Positions 53,212 through 62,537 of a stretch of DNA of 64,000 nucleotides are shown in pieces. Below the pieces are notes generated by a model. The model saw only the letters and a program-made list of their open reading frames with translations. It did not search any database and had not been told where the DNA came from. Made by a program: the position numbers and the translations under genes. Positions within the stretch are counted from its first letter, which is position 1. Each line of letters begins with the position of its first letter. The stretch lies in the NCBI GenBank assembly GCA_946998295.1, contig CAMPYS010000006.1, forward strand, positions 11,186 to 75,185. The letters are read 5' to 3'. Origin of the DNA: an uncultured Prevotella sp. GTDB taxonomy: Bacteria > Bacteroidota > Bacteroidia > Bacteroidales > Bacteroidaceae.

Positions 53212-54696
53212 TTACTCTGGACGTGAATAATTAGGTGCTTCGCTTGTTATAGATATATCATGTGGATGGCTCTCCAATACACCTGCATTAGTAATACGTG
53301 TAAAGCGTGCAGAATGTAGATTCTCAATTGAATTTGCCCCACAATACCCCATACCTGAACGCAATCCACCTACAAGTTGATATATTACTTCATTTAATGT
53401 GCCTTTATACGGAACACGTCCAGCTATTCCTTCTGGTACGAGTTTTTTATTATCGCTTATTTCACTTTGGAAGTAACGATCACGTGAACCATTTTTTTGT
53501 TCCATTGCTTCTAAAGAGCCCATACCTCTATAACTTTTAAACTTACGTCCATTAAAAATAATTGTATCTCCAGGAGATTCTTCTGTTCCGGCAACTAAAG
53601 AACCTATCATAACACTATTTCCTCCTGCTGCTATAGCTTTAACAACATCACCTGAATAACGTAAGCCTCCATCAGCTATAATAGGTACATCTGTATCTTT
53701 TAATGCTGAATAGACATCGTATATTGCACTTAGCTGCGGAACACCTACACCTGCTACAACACGTGTTGTACATATTGAGCCAGGTCCTATACCAACTTTA
53801 ACGGCATCAGCTCCATTTTCAACTAAAAATTTTGCAGCTTCACCTGTTGCAATATTACCAACAATTACATCTAAATTTGGGAATGCTGTTTTTACATCCT
53901 TAAGTTTACTAATCACCCCTTGTGAGTGACCATGAGCAGTATCTATAACTATAGCATCTACTCCTGCTGCTACTAAGGCTTCTGCACGTTCTAAAGTATC
54001 TGCAGTAACACCAACTCCTGCTGCTACTCTCAATCTACCTTTATCATCTTTGCAAGCCATAGGCTTATCTTTTGCCTTTGTTATATCCTTATATGTTATA
54101 AGCCCTATAAGCTTATTATTATTATCAACAACAGGTAGTTTTTCTATCTTATATTCTTGAAGTATTTTTGCCGCATCAATTAAATTGGTTTGTTGATGAG
54201 TTGTTATAAGATTTTCTGATGTCATAACCTCATCTATTGTCTTACCTAAATGGTGTTCAAATCGCAAATCACGATTTGTCACTATACCTACTAAATGGTT
54301 ATCTGCATCAACAACAGGAATACCTCCAATATGATATTCAGACATAATTGATAAGGCATCTTTAACTGTACGTCCTCGCTGTATAGTTACAGGATCGTAG
54401 ATCATTCCATTTTCTGCACGCTTAACTATAGCAACTTGTCGAGCTTGGTCGTCTATAGACATATTTTTATGAATAACACCAATACCTCCTTCCCTGGCAA
54501 TAGCTATTGCCATAGCACTTTCTGTTACAGTATCCATAGCTGCTGTAACGAATGGTATATTGAGTTCTATATTACGAGAAAACTTGGTTTTTAATTTTAC
54601 CTCTTTAGGTAATACTTTAGAATAAGCTGGTATTAAAAGGACGTCATCGTAAGTTAATCCGTCCATCACAATTTTATCTGCAACAAATGAAGCCAT
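53212..54696 (-). CDS. guaB: Inosine-5'-monophosphate dehydrogenase
   Basis: The 494-residue enzyme converts IMP to XMP, the first committed step of GMP synthesis. It has a TIM barrel with the catalytic cysteine in GIGPGSICTTRVVAG, and a CBS-domain pair inserted at about residues 95-210 (VKDALSIMSEYHIGGIPVVD and NLIDAAKILQEYKIEKLPVVD). A -7 box, TAAATTTG on the minus strand at 54729-54736, gives a leader of about 26 bases. It opens the envelope and mutL operon, an unusual but repeated Bacteroidales arrangement as I recall it. Confidence 0.96.
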   Translation of the reverse strand: MASFVADKIVMDGLTYDDVLLIPAYSKVLPKEVKLKTKFSRNIELNIPFVTAAMDTVTESAMAIAIAREGGIGVIHKNMSIDDQARQVAIVKRAENGMIYDPVTIQRGRTVKDALSIMSEYHIGGIPVVDADNHLVGIVTNRDLRFEHHLGKTIDEVMTSENLITTHQQTNLIDAAKILQEYKIEKLPVVDNNNKLIGLITYKDITKAKDKPMACKDDKGRLRVAAGVGVTADTLERAEALVAAGVDAIVIDTAHGHSQGVISKLKDVKTAFPNLDVIVGNIATGEAAKFLVENGADAVKVGIGPGSICTTRVVAGVGVPQLSAIYDVYSALKDTDVPIIADGGLRYSGDVVKAIAAGGNSVMIGSLVAGTEESPGDTIIFNGRKFKSYRGMGSLEAMEQKNGSRDRYFQSEISDNKKLVPEGIAGRVPYKGTLNEVIYQLVGGLRSGMGYCGANSIENLHSARFTRITNAGVLESHPHDISITSEAPNYSRPE

Positions 54697-54728
54697 AGTT
54701 TATTAGGAATTAAAAAATTTATTGCATG

Positions 54729-54736
54729 CAAATTTA
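54729..54736 (-). promoter_or_regulatory. guaB operon -7 element
   Basis: CAAATTTA on the plus strand reads TAAATTTG on the minus strand, matching TAnnTTTG. Confidence 0.5.
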
Positions 54737-54834
54737 GTAATTATTATTTAAATTATTTCGCCTTTCATGTTTTTTATCTTACTCATTAAGTGTATTTAAC
54801 TACATTATAATAAGGCTTATAAAGTGTTTTATTA

Positions 54835-55119
54835 TTACTTTTTAGTAAATTGAGTATAAGCATCTGTTTGGAAGTCGTTATCTTCAGTTAGTTTGAACAT
54901 ATCGTCCATTACAACAGCAGCACGTGTCGCTCCTGTTTTTTGTGATAATTGTGGTAATTTCGCTCCAGCAGAAGCTTTATCAATACTAATAGTTGTTAAT
55001 TTAGTTTCTTTTATGTCTTGAATGATATTGTTTTCCTGTATTATAGAATCAGTACATCCAGATAGTATTATTATAGATAACAAAACATACAAGTAACTTC
55101 TTAATATATTAGTCATCAC
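54835..55119 (-). CDS. Small predicted lipoprotein of unknown function
   Basis: The 94-residue protein has a hydrophobic N-terminus with a lipobox (IIILSGC, cysteine at about residue 22), so the mature form of about 73 residues should be lipid-anchored. The remainder is mixed and charged, with a TGATRAAVVMDDMFKL segment. I recognise no family. It lies 35 bases after the 64-residue gene and shares its putative promoter at 55422-55429, near the G9 tract. Confidence 0.65.
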   Translation of the reverse strand: MMTNILRSYLYVLLSIIILSGCTDSIIQENNIIQDIKETKLTTISIDKASAGAKLPQLSQKTGATRAAVVMDDMFKLTEDNDFQTDAYTQFTKK

Positions 55120-55154
55120 TTCTTAATTTATATGTTATTTATTATGTTATTTAT

Positions 55155-55349
55155 TTAGTCTTCATATTCACTATAGTCTTGATTGCAAGAGTGATTTGTA
55201 TCATTTGGACAGGTATTATCGCCAAAGTTTTTTTCATGTTCAAAGTTTGAAATTGAATTATTTTTTCCATCTGATACACCTACCATAATTATATCCTCTA
55301 TCATTAACTTGATAATTTTCATGTGAGGGCATGAGTATTTTCTTTTCAT
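55155..55349 (-). CDS. Small protein (64 residues) with YxxP-type N-terminus and acidic, cysteine-containing tail
   Basis: The protein begins MKRKYSCPHMKIIKLMIE, then DIIMVGVSDGKNNS, and ends in an acidic tail with three cysteines in all. The pattern resembles a large set of short Bacteroidota and Prevotella proteins (K-x-Y-x-x-P-x-x-x-x, then a hydrophobic/glycine stretch and an acidic end) that I know only as uncharacterised. No classic signal peptide is visible. It is the first gene of a pair with the lipoprotein gene, directly downstream of a promoter that abuts a G9 tract. Confidence 0.6.
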   Translation of the reverse strand: MKRKYSCPHMKIIKLMIEDIIMVGVSDGKNNSISNFEHEKNFGDNTCPNDTNHSCNQDYSEYED

Positions 55350-55421
55350 AAAATAAAAATAGTTAATCCTGTTTTATCCGAATTCTAATCTTTAATTATA
55401 CCTAAATATTTATTACGTATG

Positions 55422-55429
55422 CAAAATTA
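55422..55429 (-). promoter_or_regulatory. -7 element of the small-protein locus
   Basis: CAAAATTA on the plus strand reads TAATTTTG on the minus strand. The start would be near 55415, with a leader of about 66 bases. The -33 region lies next to the C9/G9 tract. Confidence 0.5.
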
Positions 55430-55454
55430 GAAACAAAAAAAGAAAAATTTGAAT

Positions 55455-55463
55455 GGGGGGGGG
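55455..55463. repeat. Nine-base G tract (C9 on the minus strand)
   Basis: A run of nine G residues in a strongly A+T-rich setting, located about 40-48 bases upstream of the predicted start of the small-protein operon. Slipped-strand mispairing would change its length. Confidence 0.8.
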
Positions 55464-55583
55464 TAAAATTTATACTTATTTAACTACAAATAATAACATA
55501 GCTAAATATTAAGAAATATCTATGGAAGAATAGGTCTATTTTATTTCTATAAAAATAATATCAGTTTTATTATTTTTATTAGT

Positions 55584-57881
55584 TTATATTATTTCACGAA
55601 CACTTTGCATACCATCAATATTTTTTAAATTTCTGATTATTTCAGATACATCTGAGCGATCATGTACTTCTAAATCAATACGTCCATCAAAGATACCGCT
55701 ATCACTTGACATTGTAAATTTACGTATATTTATCCCTAATTTCTTAGATATTACTTCAGTAACTTTACATAATATACCTTTGCTATCTATACCTCGTATA
55801 GATATTGTTGCGTCAAAATAGAGTAAACGGTGCATATCCCATTTTGCATCAAGTATACGTGGTCCAAAACTTGCTTTTAGTTTAGATGCTACATGACATG
55901 AACGTTTATGTATCTCTATATGATTATTATTATCTATATATCCAAGTATATCATCACCTGGTATTGGAGTGCAACAATTTGGATATATATACTGCCCTAT
56001 ATTATCTTCATTTATAAATATAGCCTTTTTCTTATTAAAATTATCATCAACTGTAATAAGACCTTTTTTACATATCTTGTTTTCTTTATCGTTTATGTTT
56101 TCTACATCTTTATTCTTTAGGAAAGGTACATACTTACGCCATTTTATAGTTTTATTTGCTGTTTTTCTTTGTCCTTGTATACGTTCAATATCAGCATTTC
56201 CTAATATGATAGTTTTATTTCCTATCAACATAAAAAGTTCTGTATGTTTATGTACTCCATGAAGCTCTGATAACATATCTAAAACAGAGCTTGTCATCTC
56301 GTATCCATATTGAGAAAGCCAGTTTTTTAAAATATTCTCTCCTTCTTTCTGTATTTCTCTATCTGCTCTACGTAGTATTGCTAATATTTTACTTTTAGCT
56401 TTAGCAGTTGATGCAAAATTAATCCATGAAGGATTAACTTTTTGTGATACTGAGGTAAGAATTTCTACTTGGTCTCCACTATGAAGTTTATAACTAAGTG
56501 GTACAAGTTTATGATTTACTTTAGCACCAATACAATGTGCACCTAAAAAAGTATGTATTTGGAAAGCAAAATCTAAAGCTGTACATCCTGAAGGTAAGAC
56601 CTTTATTTCTCCTTTAGGAGTAAAAACAAATATTTCCGAAGAGAACAAGTTAAGCTTTATTGCATCTAAAAAGTCCATTGCGTCAGGCTGTGGATCATCT
56701 AATATTTCCTTTATTGTTTGCAACCAATCATTAAGTTCTCCTTCATCTTCTGTAATTTCTCCCTGTTCTTTATATTTCCAATGAGCCGCAAACCCTTGTT
56801 CTGCAATCTCATCCATACGTTTTGAGCGTATTTGAACTTCTATCCATTGTCCCAGCTTAGACATTAATGTTACATGAAGTGCTTGGTATCCATTAGCTTT
56901 AGGATGATTCATCCAATCACGTAAACGATCTGGATGACTCTTATACAACTTACTTATAGCTACATATATTTGGAATCCAACATTTATTTCTTCTTCTTTT
57001 TTTTCTGGAGTATAAATTATTCTTACTGCAAGAATATCATAAATTTCTTCAAATGGTACATGTTTTTTTTGCATTTTGCACCATATTGAATAGGGACTTT
57101 TTACTCTCCCTTTTATTTCATATTTTATCCCTAACTTGTCAAGTTCTTTACGAATAGGTGCTGTAAAAGATTCAAAAAGATAGTCTCGTTTTTCTTTGCT
57201 TAATGCTATTTTACTTTCAATAGATGCATAAGTTTCAGGATGTTCGTATCTAAAGCTTAAGTCTTCCAGTTCTGTTTTTATTTTATTTAGTCCCAGCCTA
57301 TTAGCCAGTGGTGCATATATATATAGGGTTTCTCCAGCTATCTTATATCGCTTATTAGGTGGCTGAGATGCTAAAGTCCGCATGTTATGAAGTCTATCGC
57401 ATATTTTAATAAGTATGACACGTATATCATCACTCATTGTTAATAGCAATTTCTTAAAATTTTCTGCTTGAATGGATGTGTTAGTTCCAAATATACCTCC
57501 AGATATTTTTGTTAGCCCATCTACTATTGTTGCTATTTTAGACCCAAACATGTTTTCAATATCCTCTACTGTATAATCTGTATCTTCAACAACATCATGT
57601 AGTAAGGCTGAACAAATACTTGTAGAACCTAACCCAATTTCCTCACATGCTATTTGAGCAACAGCAATAGGGTGTAAAATATAAGGCTCACCTGATAAAC
57701 GTCTTACGCCTTTATGTGCTTGACGGGCAAAATTAAAAGCTTTTGTTATTATATCAACTTTTTTTCTGTGAGGGGAATCAAGGTAAGTTTGCAGAAGATG
57801 ATTAAAAGCATCATCAACCATTTTCTTTTCGTTAATATTTTCTGAAGCATTGAACTCTTTTTCCATTGACATTCCCTCCAT
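55584..57881 (-). CDS. rel: Bifunctional (p)ppGpp synthetase/hydrolase
   Basis: The 765-residue protein has all RelA/SpoT parts. The HD hydrolase domain (GEPYILHPIAVAQIA, LLHDVVEDTDY) is intact. The synthetase domain has GRVKSPYSIWCKM and DILAVRIIY. A TGS domain follows (FVFTPKGEIKVLPSGCTALD), with a C-terminal ACT domain. Keeping both HD and synthetase motifs suggests both activities. It is the last gene of parA-parB-DUF5683-rel, 48 bases after the DUF5683 gene. Confidence 0.93.
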   Translation of the reverse strand: MEGMSMEKEFNASENINEKKMVDDAFNHLLQTYLDSPHRKKVDIITKAFNFARQAHKGVRRLSGEPYILHPIAVAQIACEEIGLGSTSICSALLHDVVEDTDYTVEDIENMFGSKIATIVDGLTKISGGIFGTNTSIQAENFKKLLLTMSDDIRVILIKICDRLHNMRTLASQPPNKRYKIAGETLYIYAPLANRLGLNKIKTELEDLSFRYEHPETYASIESKIALSKEKRDYLFESFTAPIRKELDKLGIKYEIKGRVKSPYSIWCKMQKKHVPFEEIYDILAVRIIYTPEKKEEEINVGFQIYVAISKLYKSHPDRLRDWMNHPKANGYQALHVTLMSKLGQWIEVQIRSKRMDEIAEQGFAAHWKYKEQGEITEDEGELNDWLQTIKEILDDPQPDAMDFLDAIKLNLFSSEIFVFTPKGEIKVLPSGCTALDFAFQIHTFLGAHCIGAKVNHKLVPLSYKLHSGDQVEILTSVSQKVNPSWINFASTAKAKSKILAILRRADREIQKEGENILKNWLSQYGYEMTSSVLDMLSELHGVHKHTELFMLIGNKTIILGNADIERIQGQRKTANKTIKWRKYVPFLKNKDVENINDKENKICKKGLITVDDNFNKKKAIFINEDNIGQYIYPNCCTPIPGDDILGYIDNNNHIEIHKRSCHVASKLKASFGPRILDAKWDMHRLLYFDATISIRGIDSKGILCKVTEVISKKLGINIRKFTMSSDSGIFDGRIDLEVHDRSDVSEIIRNLKNIDGMQSVREII

Positions 57882-57929
57882 CTATCTATAAATTTATTTA
57901 GGTTTAATTAGTTATTAAGCTATATATGA

Positions 57930-58694
57930 TTAAAAAGTTATATTACATCCCACTCCTATTCCTGTTCCCATTAAAATATTTGAAGTATATGGTTTATAAT
58001 ATGGATTTTTATTATCATTTATTGTCGTAGGAAATATTCGTAATGTAAGATCTTTTGAAATATCAAACTCTGACAGTGAAGCGTCTACATAAGCATCTAT
58101 TACTGATAATAAATATACTGCTATTGTTGAAAAAATGCTTAAATCTCTCCAGCGTCTATATTTGTCTTTTCTACTTTTAAACACGTTCTGGTAATAAGAT
58201 TTATTTGCCTCAGTAACCTTTCTCCCTAAATGTAGAAATTCATTGAAACTATTGGTATTTGGATAATTATCCATAATATCCATATAGGCTCTTGAATAAT
58301 CTTTGTACATTTGATTATTCCATATCATGGCATATATACACCCAGTTAGTCCTCCATAAAAAATAGGTATTTTCCAATATTTACGATTATATATTTGCCC
58401 TGCTCCCGGGAATACTATTGATATCCATAAGGCTTTTTTAGGACTTGGATGCCATTTGCTCCAATCTCGTTTAACCGCTTTATATAACTTATTATTATAG
58501 TTGTTAATTTTAGATTTGCTGTTATCTTGCAATAATGTATCTTTATTCTGCGAATATGTTAAGTCGTTAAACGAACTATCAACTTTTTCAACACTACTAT
58601 AATAATATTGTTTTTCAGCAAAAGCTAACGTGGACTTACTAATAATAAGTAAGCATATTATACAGAATAATTTTATTTTATTTAAAATACTCAT
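57930..58694 (-). CDS. DUF5683-type membrane protein
   Basis: The 254-residue protein has an N-terminal signal-like helix and the DUF5683 core with KALWISIVFPGAGQIYNRKYWK and GGLTGCIYAMIWNNQMYKDY, which holds two or three membrane helices. The function is not known. In Bacteroidales it commonly lies between parB and rel, as it does here. It follows parB by 9 bases. Confidence 0.85.
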   Translation of the reverse strand: MSILNKIKLFCIICLLIISKSTLAFAEKQYYYSSVEKVDSSFNDLTYSQNKDTLLQDNSKSKINNYNNKLYKAVKRDWSKWHPSPKKALWISIVFPGAGQIYNRKYWKIPIFYGGLTGCIYAMIWNNQMYKDYSRAYMDIMDNYPNTNSFNEFLHLGRKVTEANKSYYQNVFKSRKDKYRRWRDLSIFSTIAVYLLSVIDAYVDASLSEFDISKDLTLRIFPTTINDNKNPYYKPYTSNILMGTGIGVGCNITF

Positions 58695-58703
58695 TAATGA
58701 ATA

Positions 58704-59609
58704 TTATTTTATCTTATCCATCATCTCCATTATATGCAATAGGTCTTCTTCTGATGAGAAAGGAATACTTATACGCCCCTTTCCATTTGCATTGTAAGTC
58801 ATTTGGACTTTAGTTTTAAAAAATCCTGAAAGACGTTTTTTTAGAATATCAAACTCCTCTGGAAGTTTTGAATTAGCATAAGCTTTCTTTTTTGCTGTCT
58901 TTATATCTTCACCATTCTTTAACTGTTGGCACAACTCTTCAACTTTTCTAACACTATAACCATTTTTTTGTATTTCTTTGAATAGTTTTATTTGTAATGA
59001 AGGGCTATCTAATGAGAGTAAAGCTCTTGCATGGCCCATATCTATTTCTTTTTTTTGCAAAGCCATTTGGACTAATGCAGGTAGTTTGAGTAAACGTAAA
59101 TAATTTGCTATAGCCGCTCTACTTTTACTAACTCGCTCTGCTACTTTCTCTTGTGTCATACCTGTTTTATCTAAAAGATGCTCATAGGCAAGAGCTATTT
59201 CTATTGCATTTAAGTCTTCCCTCTGTATATTCTCTACCAAAGCAAGTTCCATTACATTTTCATCCTTAATAGTACGGATGTATGCAGGTATAGATGATAG
59301 TCCTGCTAACTGTGATGCTCTCCAGCGGCGTTCCCCTGCAATTAGTTGAAACTTGTTTGCAGATATTTGACGAAGTGTTATAGGTTGTACTATACCTAAA
59401 GTTTTAATGCTATTTGCCAACTCTTCTAAAGCAACCTGATCAAATTCCCTACGGGGTTGACTTGGATTTGCTTCTATCTGATCTAAAGGAATTTCATTAA
59501 TTGTAGAACTCCCTTGTGTACTTACATCTTCCGTAGATATTAGGGCATCAAGTCCACGTCCTAAAGCTGGTGTTTTACTACCTAAATTATATTTTTTATG
59601 TATGGCCAT
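58704..59609 (-). CDS. parB: Chromosome-partition protein ParB
   Basis: The 301-residue protein binds parS and spreads to build the partition complex. It has the CTP-binding N-terminal motifs (LIAGERRWRASQLAGL, ENIQREDLNAIEIALAYE) and a helix-turn-helix for parS (MTQEKVAERVSKSRAAIANY). The C-terminal dimerisation region is present. The gene follows parA by 27 bases. A matching site lies at 8945-8960, about 50 kb away in this window. Confidence 0.95.
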   Translation of the reverse strand: MAIHKKYNLGSKTPALGRGLDALISTEDVSTQGSSTINEIPLDQIEANPSQPRREFDQVALEELANSIKTLGIVQPITLRQISANKFQLIAGERRWRASQLAGLSSIPAYIRTIKDENVMELALVENIQREDLNAIEIALAYEHLLDKTGMTQEKVAERVSKSRAAIANYLRLLKLPALVQMALQKKEIDMGHARALLSLDSPSLQIKLFKEIQKNGYSVRKVEELCQQLKNGEDIKTAKKKAYANSKLPEEFDILKKRLSGFFKTKVQMTYNANGKGRISIPFSSEEDLLHIMEMMDKIK

Positions 59610-59636
59610 TATCTTTGTCTAAACTCCTTAACAAGC

Positions 59637-60407
59637 TTATGATTTTTCGTTTTTATCAATAATTTCTTTTGCTAAAGCAAGATGATTTCTTGCTCCTGTA
59701 GAATCTGCATCATATAATATAACAGGAAGTCCATGACTAGGACTTTCTGACAACTTAACATTACGCTGTATAACTGTTTTGAAAACTAATTCTTGAAAAT
59801 GACGTTTAACCTCATCATATATTTGTCTTGCCAAACGTAGACGTCCATCAAACATTGTTAATAGGAATCCTTCTATTTCAAGTTTAGGGTTTAGTTTACT
59901 TTTTATGATTTTTATTGTACTTAACAATTTACTAATTCCTTCCAATGCAAAATATTCACATTGTACAGGTATGATAACAGAATCAGATGCAGTAAGTGCA
60001 TTAACAGTAATAAGTCCTAAAGATGGGCTACAATCAATTAGCATATAATCATAATCTGCAGTAACTGTAGAGAGTAAATTAGCCAAAACTTTTTCCCTAT
60101 TAGATATTTGAAGCATCTCTATCTCTGCACCAACAAGGTCTATATGGCTTGGCACAATATCAAGTCCTTCAATATCTGTAGTATAAATAGCTTCACGGAT
60201 ATCATTTTTATTTATAATACATTCATATAATGAGCAGTCCACATCCTTAAGATCAACTCCCAAACCACTTGAAGCATTTGCTTGAGGGTCTGCATCTATA
60301 ACTAATACTCTTTTTTCTAATGTGGCCAACGAAGCAGCAAGGTTAATAGTAGATGTTGTTTTACCTACTCCACCTTTCTGATTTGCCATTGCAATTATTT
60401 TTCCCAT
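59637..60407 (-). CDS. parA: Chromosome-partition ATPase ParA
   Basis: The 256-residue P-loop ATPase drives segregation of the ParB-parS complex. It has the deviant Walker A motif (KGGVGKTTSTINLA), the A' motif (VIDADPQANASSGLG) and Walker B (LIDCSPSLGLI). I chose ATG 60407; the TTG at 60422 would add MDKHK. The -7 box at 60437-60444 puts the start near 60430, upstream of both, but the ATG gives the expected MGKIIAMANQKGG start. It opens the parA-parB-DUF5683-rel run and is divergent from surE. Confidence 0.96.
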   Translation of the reverse strand: MGKIIAMANQKGGVGKTTSTINLAASLATLEKRVLVIDADPQANASSGLGVDLKDVDCSLYECIINKNDIREAIYTTDIEGLDIVPSHIDLVGAEIEMLQISNREKVLANLLSTVTADYDYMLIDCSPSLGLITVNALTASDSVIIPVQCEYFALEGISKLLSTIKIIKSKLNPKLEIEGFLLTMFDGRLRLARQIYDEVKRHFQELVFKTVIQRNVKLSESPSHGLPVILYDADSTGARNHLALAKEIIDKNEKS

Positions 60408-60436
60408 CTTATGTTTATCCAAGGATCTTTTGTTGG

Positions 60437-60444
60437 CAAAGATA
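60437..60444 (-). promoter_or_regulatory. parA operon -7 element
   Basis: TATCTTTG on the minus strand (CAAAGATA on the plus), giving a leader of about 23 bases for the ATG at 60407. Confidence 0.55.
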
Positions 60445-60487
60445 CATATTTATTATTATAAAGTAGTGTTATATATACCTTTTTTAG

Positions 60488-60495
60488 TATTTTTG
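60488..60495 (+). promoter_or_regulatory. surE -7 element
   Basis: TATTTTTG matches TAnnTTTG, with a start near 60503 and a leader of about 17 bases. It shows that the upstream in-frame TTG at 60430 cannot be the start. Confidence 0.5.
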
Positions 60496-60519
60496 CAAAC
60501 AAAAGAAAGTATAATATAT

Positions 60520-61293
60520 ATGAAATATAACCAGCCTCTAATTCTTATTTCAAATGATGATGGATACAACTCCATAGGTATAAAAACACTTGTAAGTAGT
60601 CTTGCTGATTTTGCAGAAATAGTGGTATGCGCTCCTGATTCTGCACGCTCAGGCTATTCATGTGCTTTTTCTGCAGAGGAACATCTAACTATCAATAAAG
60701 AAAATAATATTCCTAATTGTAAAGTTTGGTCATGCTCTGGAACACCTGTAGATTGTATCAAAATAGCATTTGAATATTTATTAGATGGAAGAAGTCCTGA
60801 TTTAATTATTGGTGGGATTAATCATGGAGATAACTCATCTGTTAATAATCACTATAGTGGAACTATGGGGATTGTTAGAGAGGGATGTATGAAACATATT
60901 CCATCAATAGCATTTTCAAGCTGTGACCATAACACTACAGCTAATTTAAATCATTTAAAAGAGTACATTGTAAAGATTGTAAAACGTGTTTTAAAAGAAG
61001 GATTACCTAATGGTGTGTGCTTAAATGTAAATTTTCCCAAGACAAATAAATTTAAAGGCATTAAAGTTTGCAGAATGGGAATTGGAAATTGGGTAAAAGA
61101 AGTAGTTCGCTGTATTCATCCACGCAACTATAATTACTATTGGATGGTTGGTAACTTTGAAAATGAAGAACCAGAAGCTACAGATAATGATCAATGGGCT
61201 TTATCTAATGGGTATATTTCTATAACACCAACAAAAATAGATATTACTGATTATGATGCCATAAAGTCCATGAAAGATTGGGAAACAATATAG
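60520..61293 (+). CDS. surE: 5'/3'-nucleotidase SurE
   Basis: The 257-residue metal-dependent nucleoside-monophosphate phosphatase begins LILISNDDGYNSIGIKTL, with the metal-binding Asp-Asp pair, and has the segment VCAPDSARSGYS and GTPVDCIKIAF. SurE is implicated in stationary-phase survival and nucleotide balance. I chose ATG 60520 because the SNDD motif follows at once and a -7 box lies between it and the upstream TTG. lpxB follows after 28 bases. Confidence 0.94.
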   Translation: MKYNQPLILISNDDGYNSIGIKTLVSSLADFAEIVVCAPDSARSGYSCAFSAEEHLTINKENNIPNCKVWSCSGTPVDCIKIAFEYLLDGRSPDLIIGGINHGDNSSVNNHYSGTMGIVREGCMKHIPSIAFSSCDHNTTANLNHLKEYIVKIVKRVLKEGLPNGVCLNVNFPKTNKFKGIKVCRMGIGNWVKEVVRCIHPRNYNYYWMVGNFENEEPEATDNDQWALSNGYISITPTKIDITDYDAIKSMKDWETI

Positions 61294-61321
61294 CTTTAAA
61301 CATTATTTAGGTAATAAATAA

Positions 61322-62473
61322 ATGAAATATTTTTTAATAGCTGGTGAAGCCTCTGGAGATTTACACGCATCACGTCTTATGAACTCGTTAAAAAAGTTCG
61401 ATCCTAATGCTAATTTTAGATTTATTGGGGGAGAACTTATGTCTAACATAGGAGGCACAAGGGTACAAGATTTAAAAAAAATTTCATATATGGGATTTAT
61501 ACCTGTAATTTGCCATTTACCTGAAATTATTAGAACATTAAAAAATTGTAAGAAAGAAATTTTAGATTGGAAGCCAGATGCTGTTATACTTATTGATTAT
61601 CCCAGCTTTAATTTAAAGATAGCTAAATTCGTTAAGAAAAACACTAATATTCCTGTTTATTATTACATTTCTCCTAAGATATGGGCATGGAAAGAATGGC
61701 GGATAAAAAGCATAAAAAAATATGTTGATGAAATGTTCTCTATATTACCTTTTGAAACTGAGTTTTATAAAAATAAACATAACTATAATATAAGGTATAT
61801 AGGTAACCCCACTGTAGAAGAAGTTGTTTCATTTAAATCAAAATACACAGAAACTAAAGACGAATTTTGTAAAAGACATAATATATCTACTAAGCCTATT
61901 ATAGCATTACTACCAGGAAGTCGTAATCAAGAAATAATTTCTAATTTACCGTCAATGATAGAAGCAGCTTCGCATTTTGAAGATTATCAAATTGTTATTG
62001 CTGCTGCTCCATCTATAGAAGTTAAATTCTATAAAAAATTTATTTCTACATATTCGTATATTAGCATAATTCAAAACGAAACATACCAAATTCTTACACA
62101 TTCTACAGCTGCAATAGTTACAAGTGGTACTGCTACTTTAGAAACATCTCTACTAAATATACCACAAGTTGTTTGCTACAGGACAGCTTTTCCTACATTA
62201 TCACGCATAGCATTTAATCATATCATTAAAGTTAATTTTATTTCATTAGTAAATCTAATTGCTAATAAAGAAATTGTTAAGGAACTTATAGCTGAAAAAT
62301 TTAATGTGTATAATATCGCTAATGAGTTATATCGCATTCTCCCTAATAAAAAACATCGAGAATTAATGATAAAGGGATATGATATTGTAAAAGATAAATT
62401 AGGAAATGATATAGCCCCTCAAAGTGCTGCAAATATAATTGTATATTTATTGCAAAGAAATATTAACGCATAA
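61322..62473 (+). CDS. lpxB: Lipid-A-disaccharide synthase
   Basis: The 383-residue inner-membrane-associated glycosyltransferase joins UDP-2,3-diacylglucosamine to lipid X to form the lipid A disaccharide. The N-terminus FLIAGEASGDLHASRLM, the segment VILIDYPSFNLKIA and the LLPGSRNQEI motif are typical. Length is normal. It is cotranscribed with surE. It is another step of lipopolysaccharide biogenesis in the window with lptB and the OstA-type gene. Confidence 0.95.
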   Translation: MKYFLIAGEASGDLHASRLMNSLKKFDPNANFRFIGGELMSNIGGTRVQDLKKISYMGFIPVICHLPEIIRTLKNCKKEILDWKPDAVILIDYPSFNLKIAKFVKKNTNIPVYYYISPKIWAWKEWRIKSIKKYVDEMFSILPFETEFYKNKHNYNIRYIGNPTVEEVVSFKSKYTETKDEFCKRHNISTKPIIALLPGSRNQEIISNLPSMIEAASHFEDYQIVIAAAPSIEVKFYKKFISTYSYISIIQNETYQILTHSTAAIVTSGTATLETSLLNIPQVVCYRTAFPTLSRIAFNHIIKVNFISLVNLIANKEIVKELIAEKFNVYNIANELYRILPNKKHRELMIKGYDIVKDKLGNDIAPQSAANIIVYLLQRNINA

Positions 62474-62537
62474 TATTTCAACTGTATAAAACAACATAAT
62501 TAGTTATATTTCCTCGCTTTATATAAACATCTTTTTT

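Noticed and set aside
60430..60519. Longer N-terminus of SurE from TTG 60430
   Set aside because: It would overlap the surE and parA promoters; the conserved SNDDGYN motif belongs right after ATG 60520.
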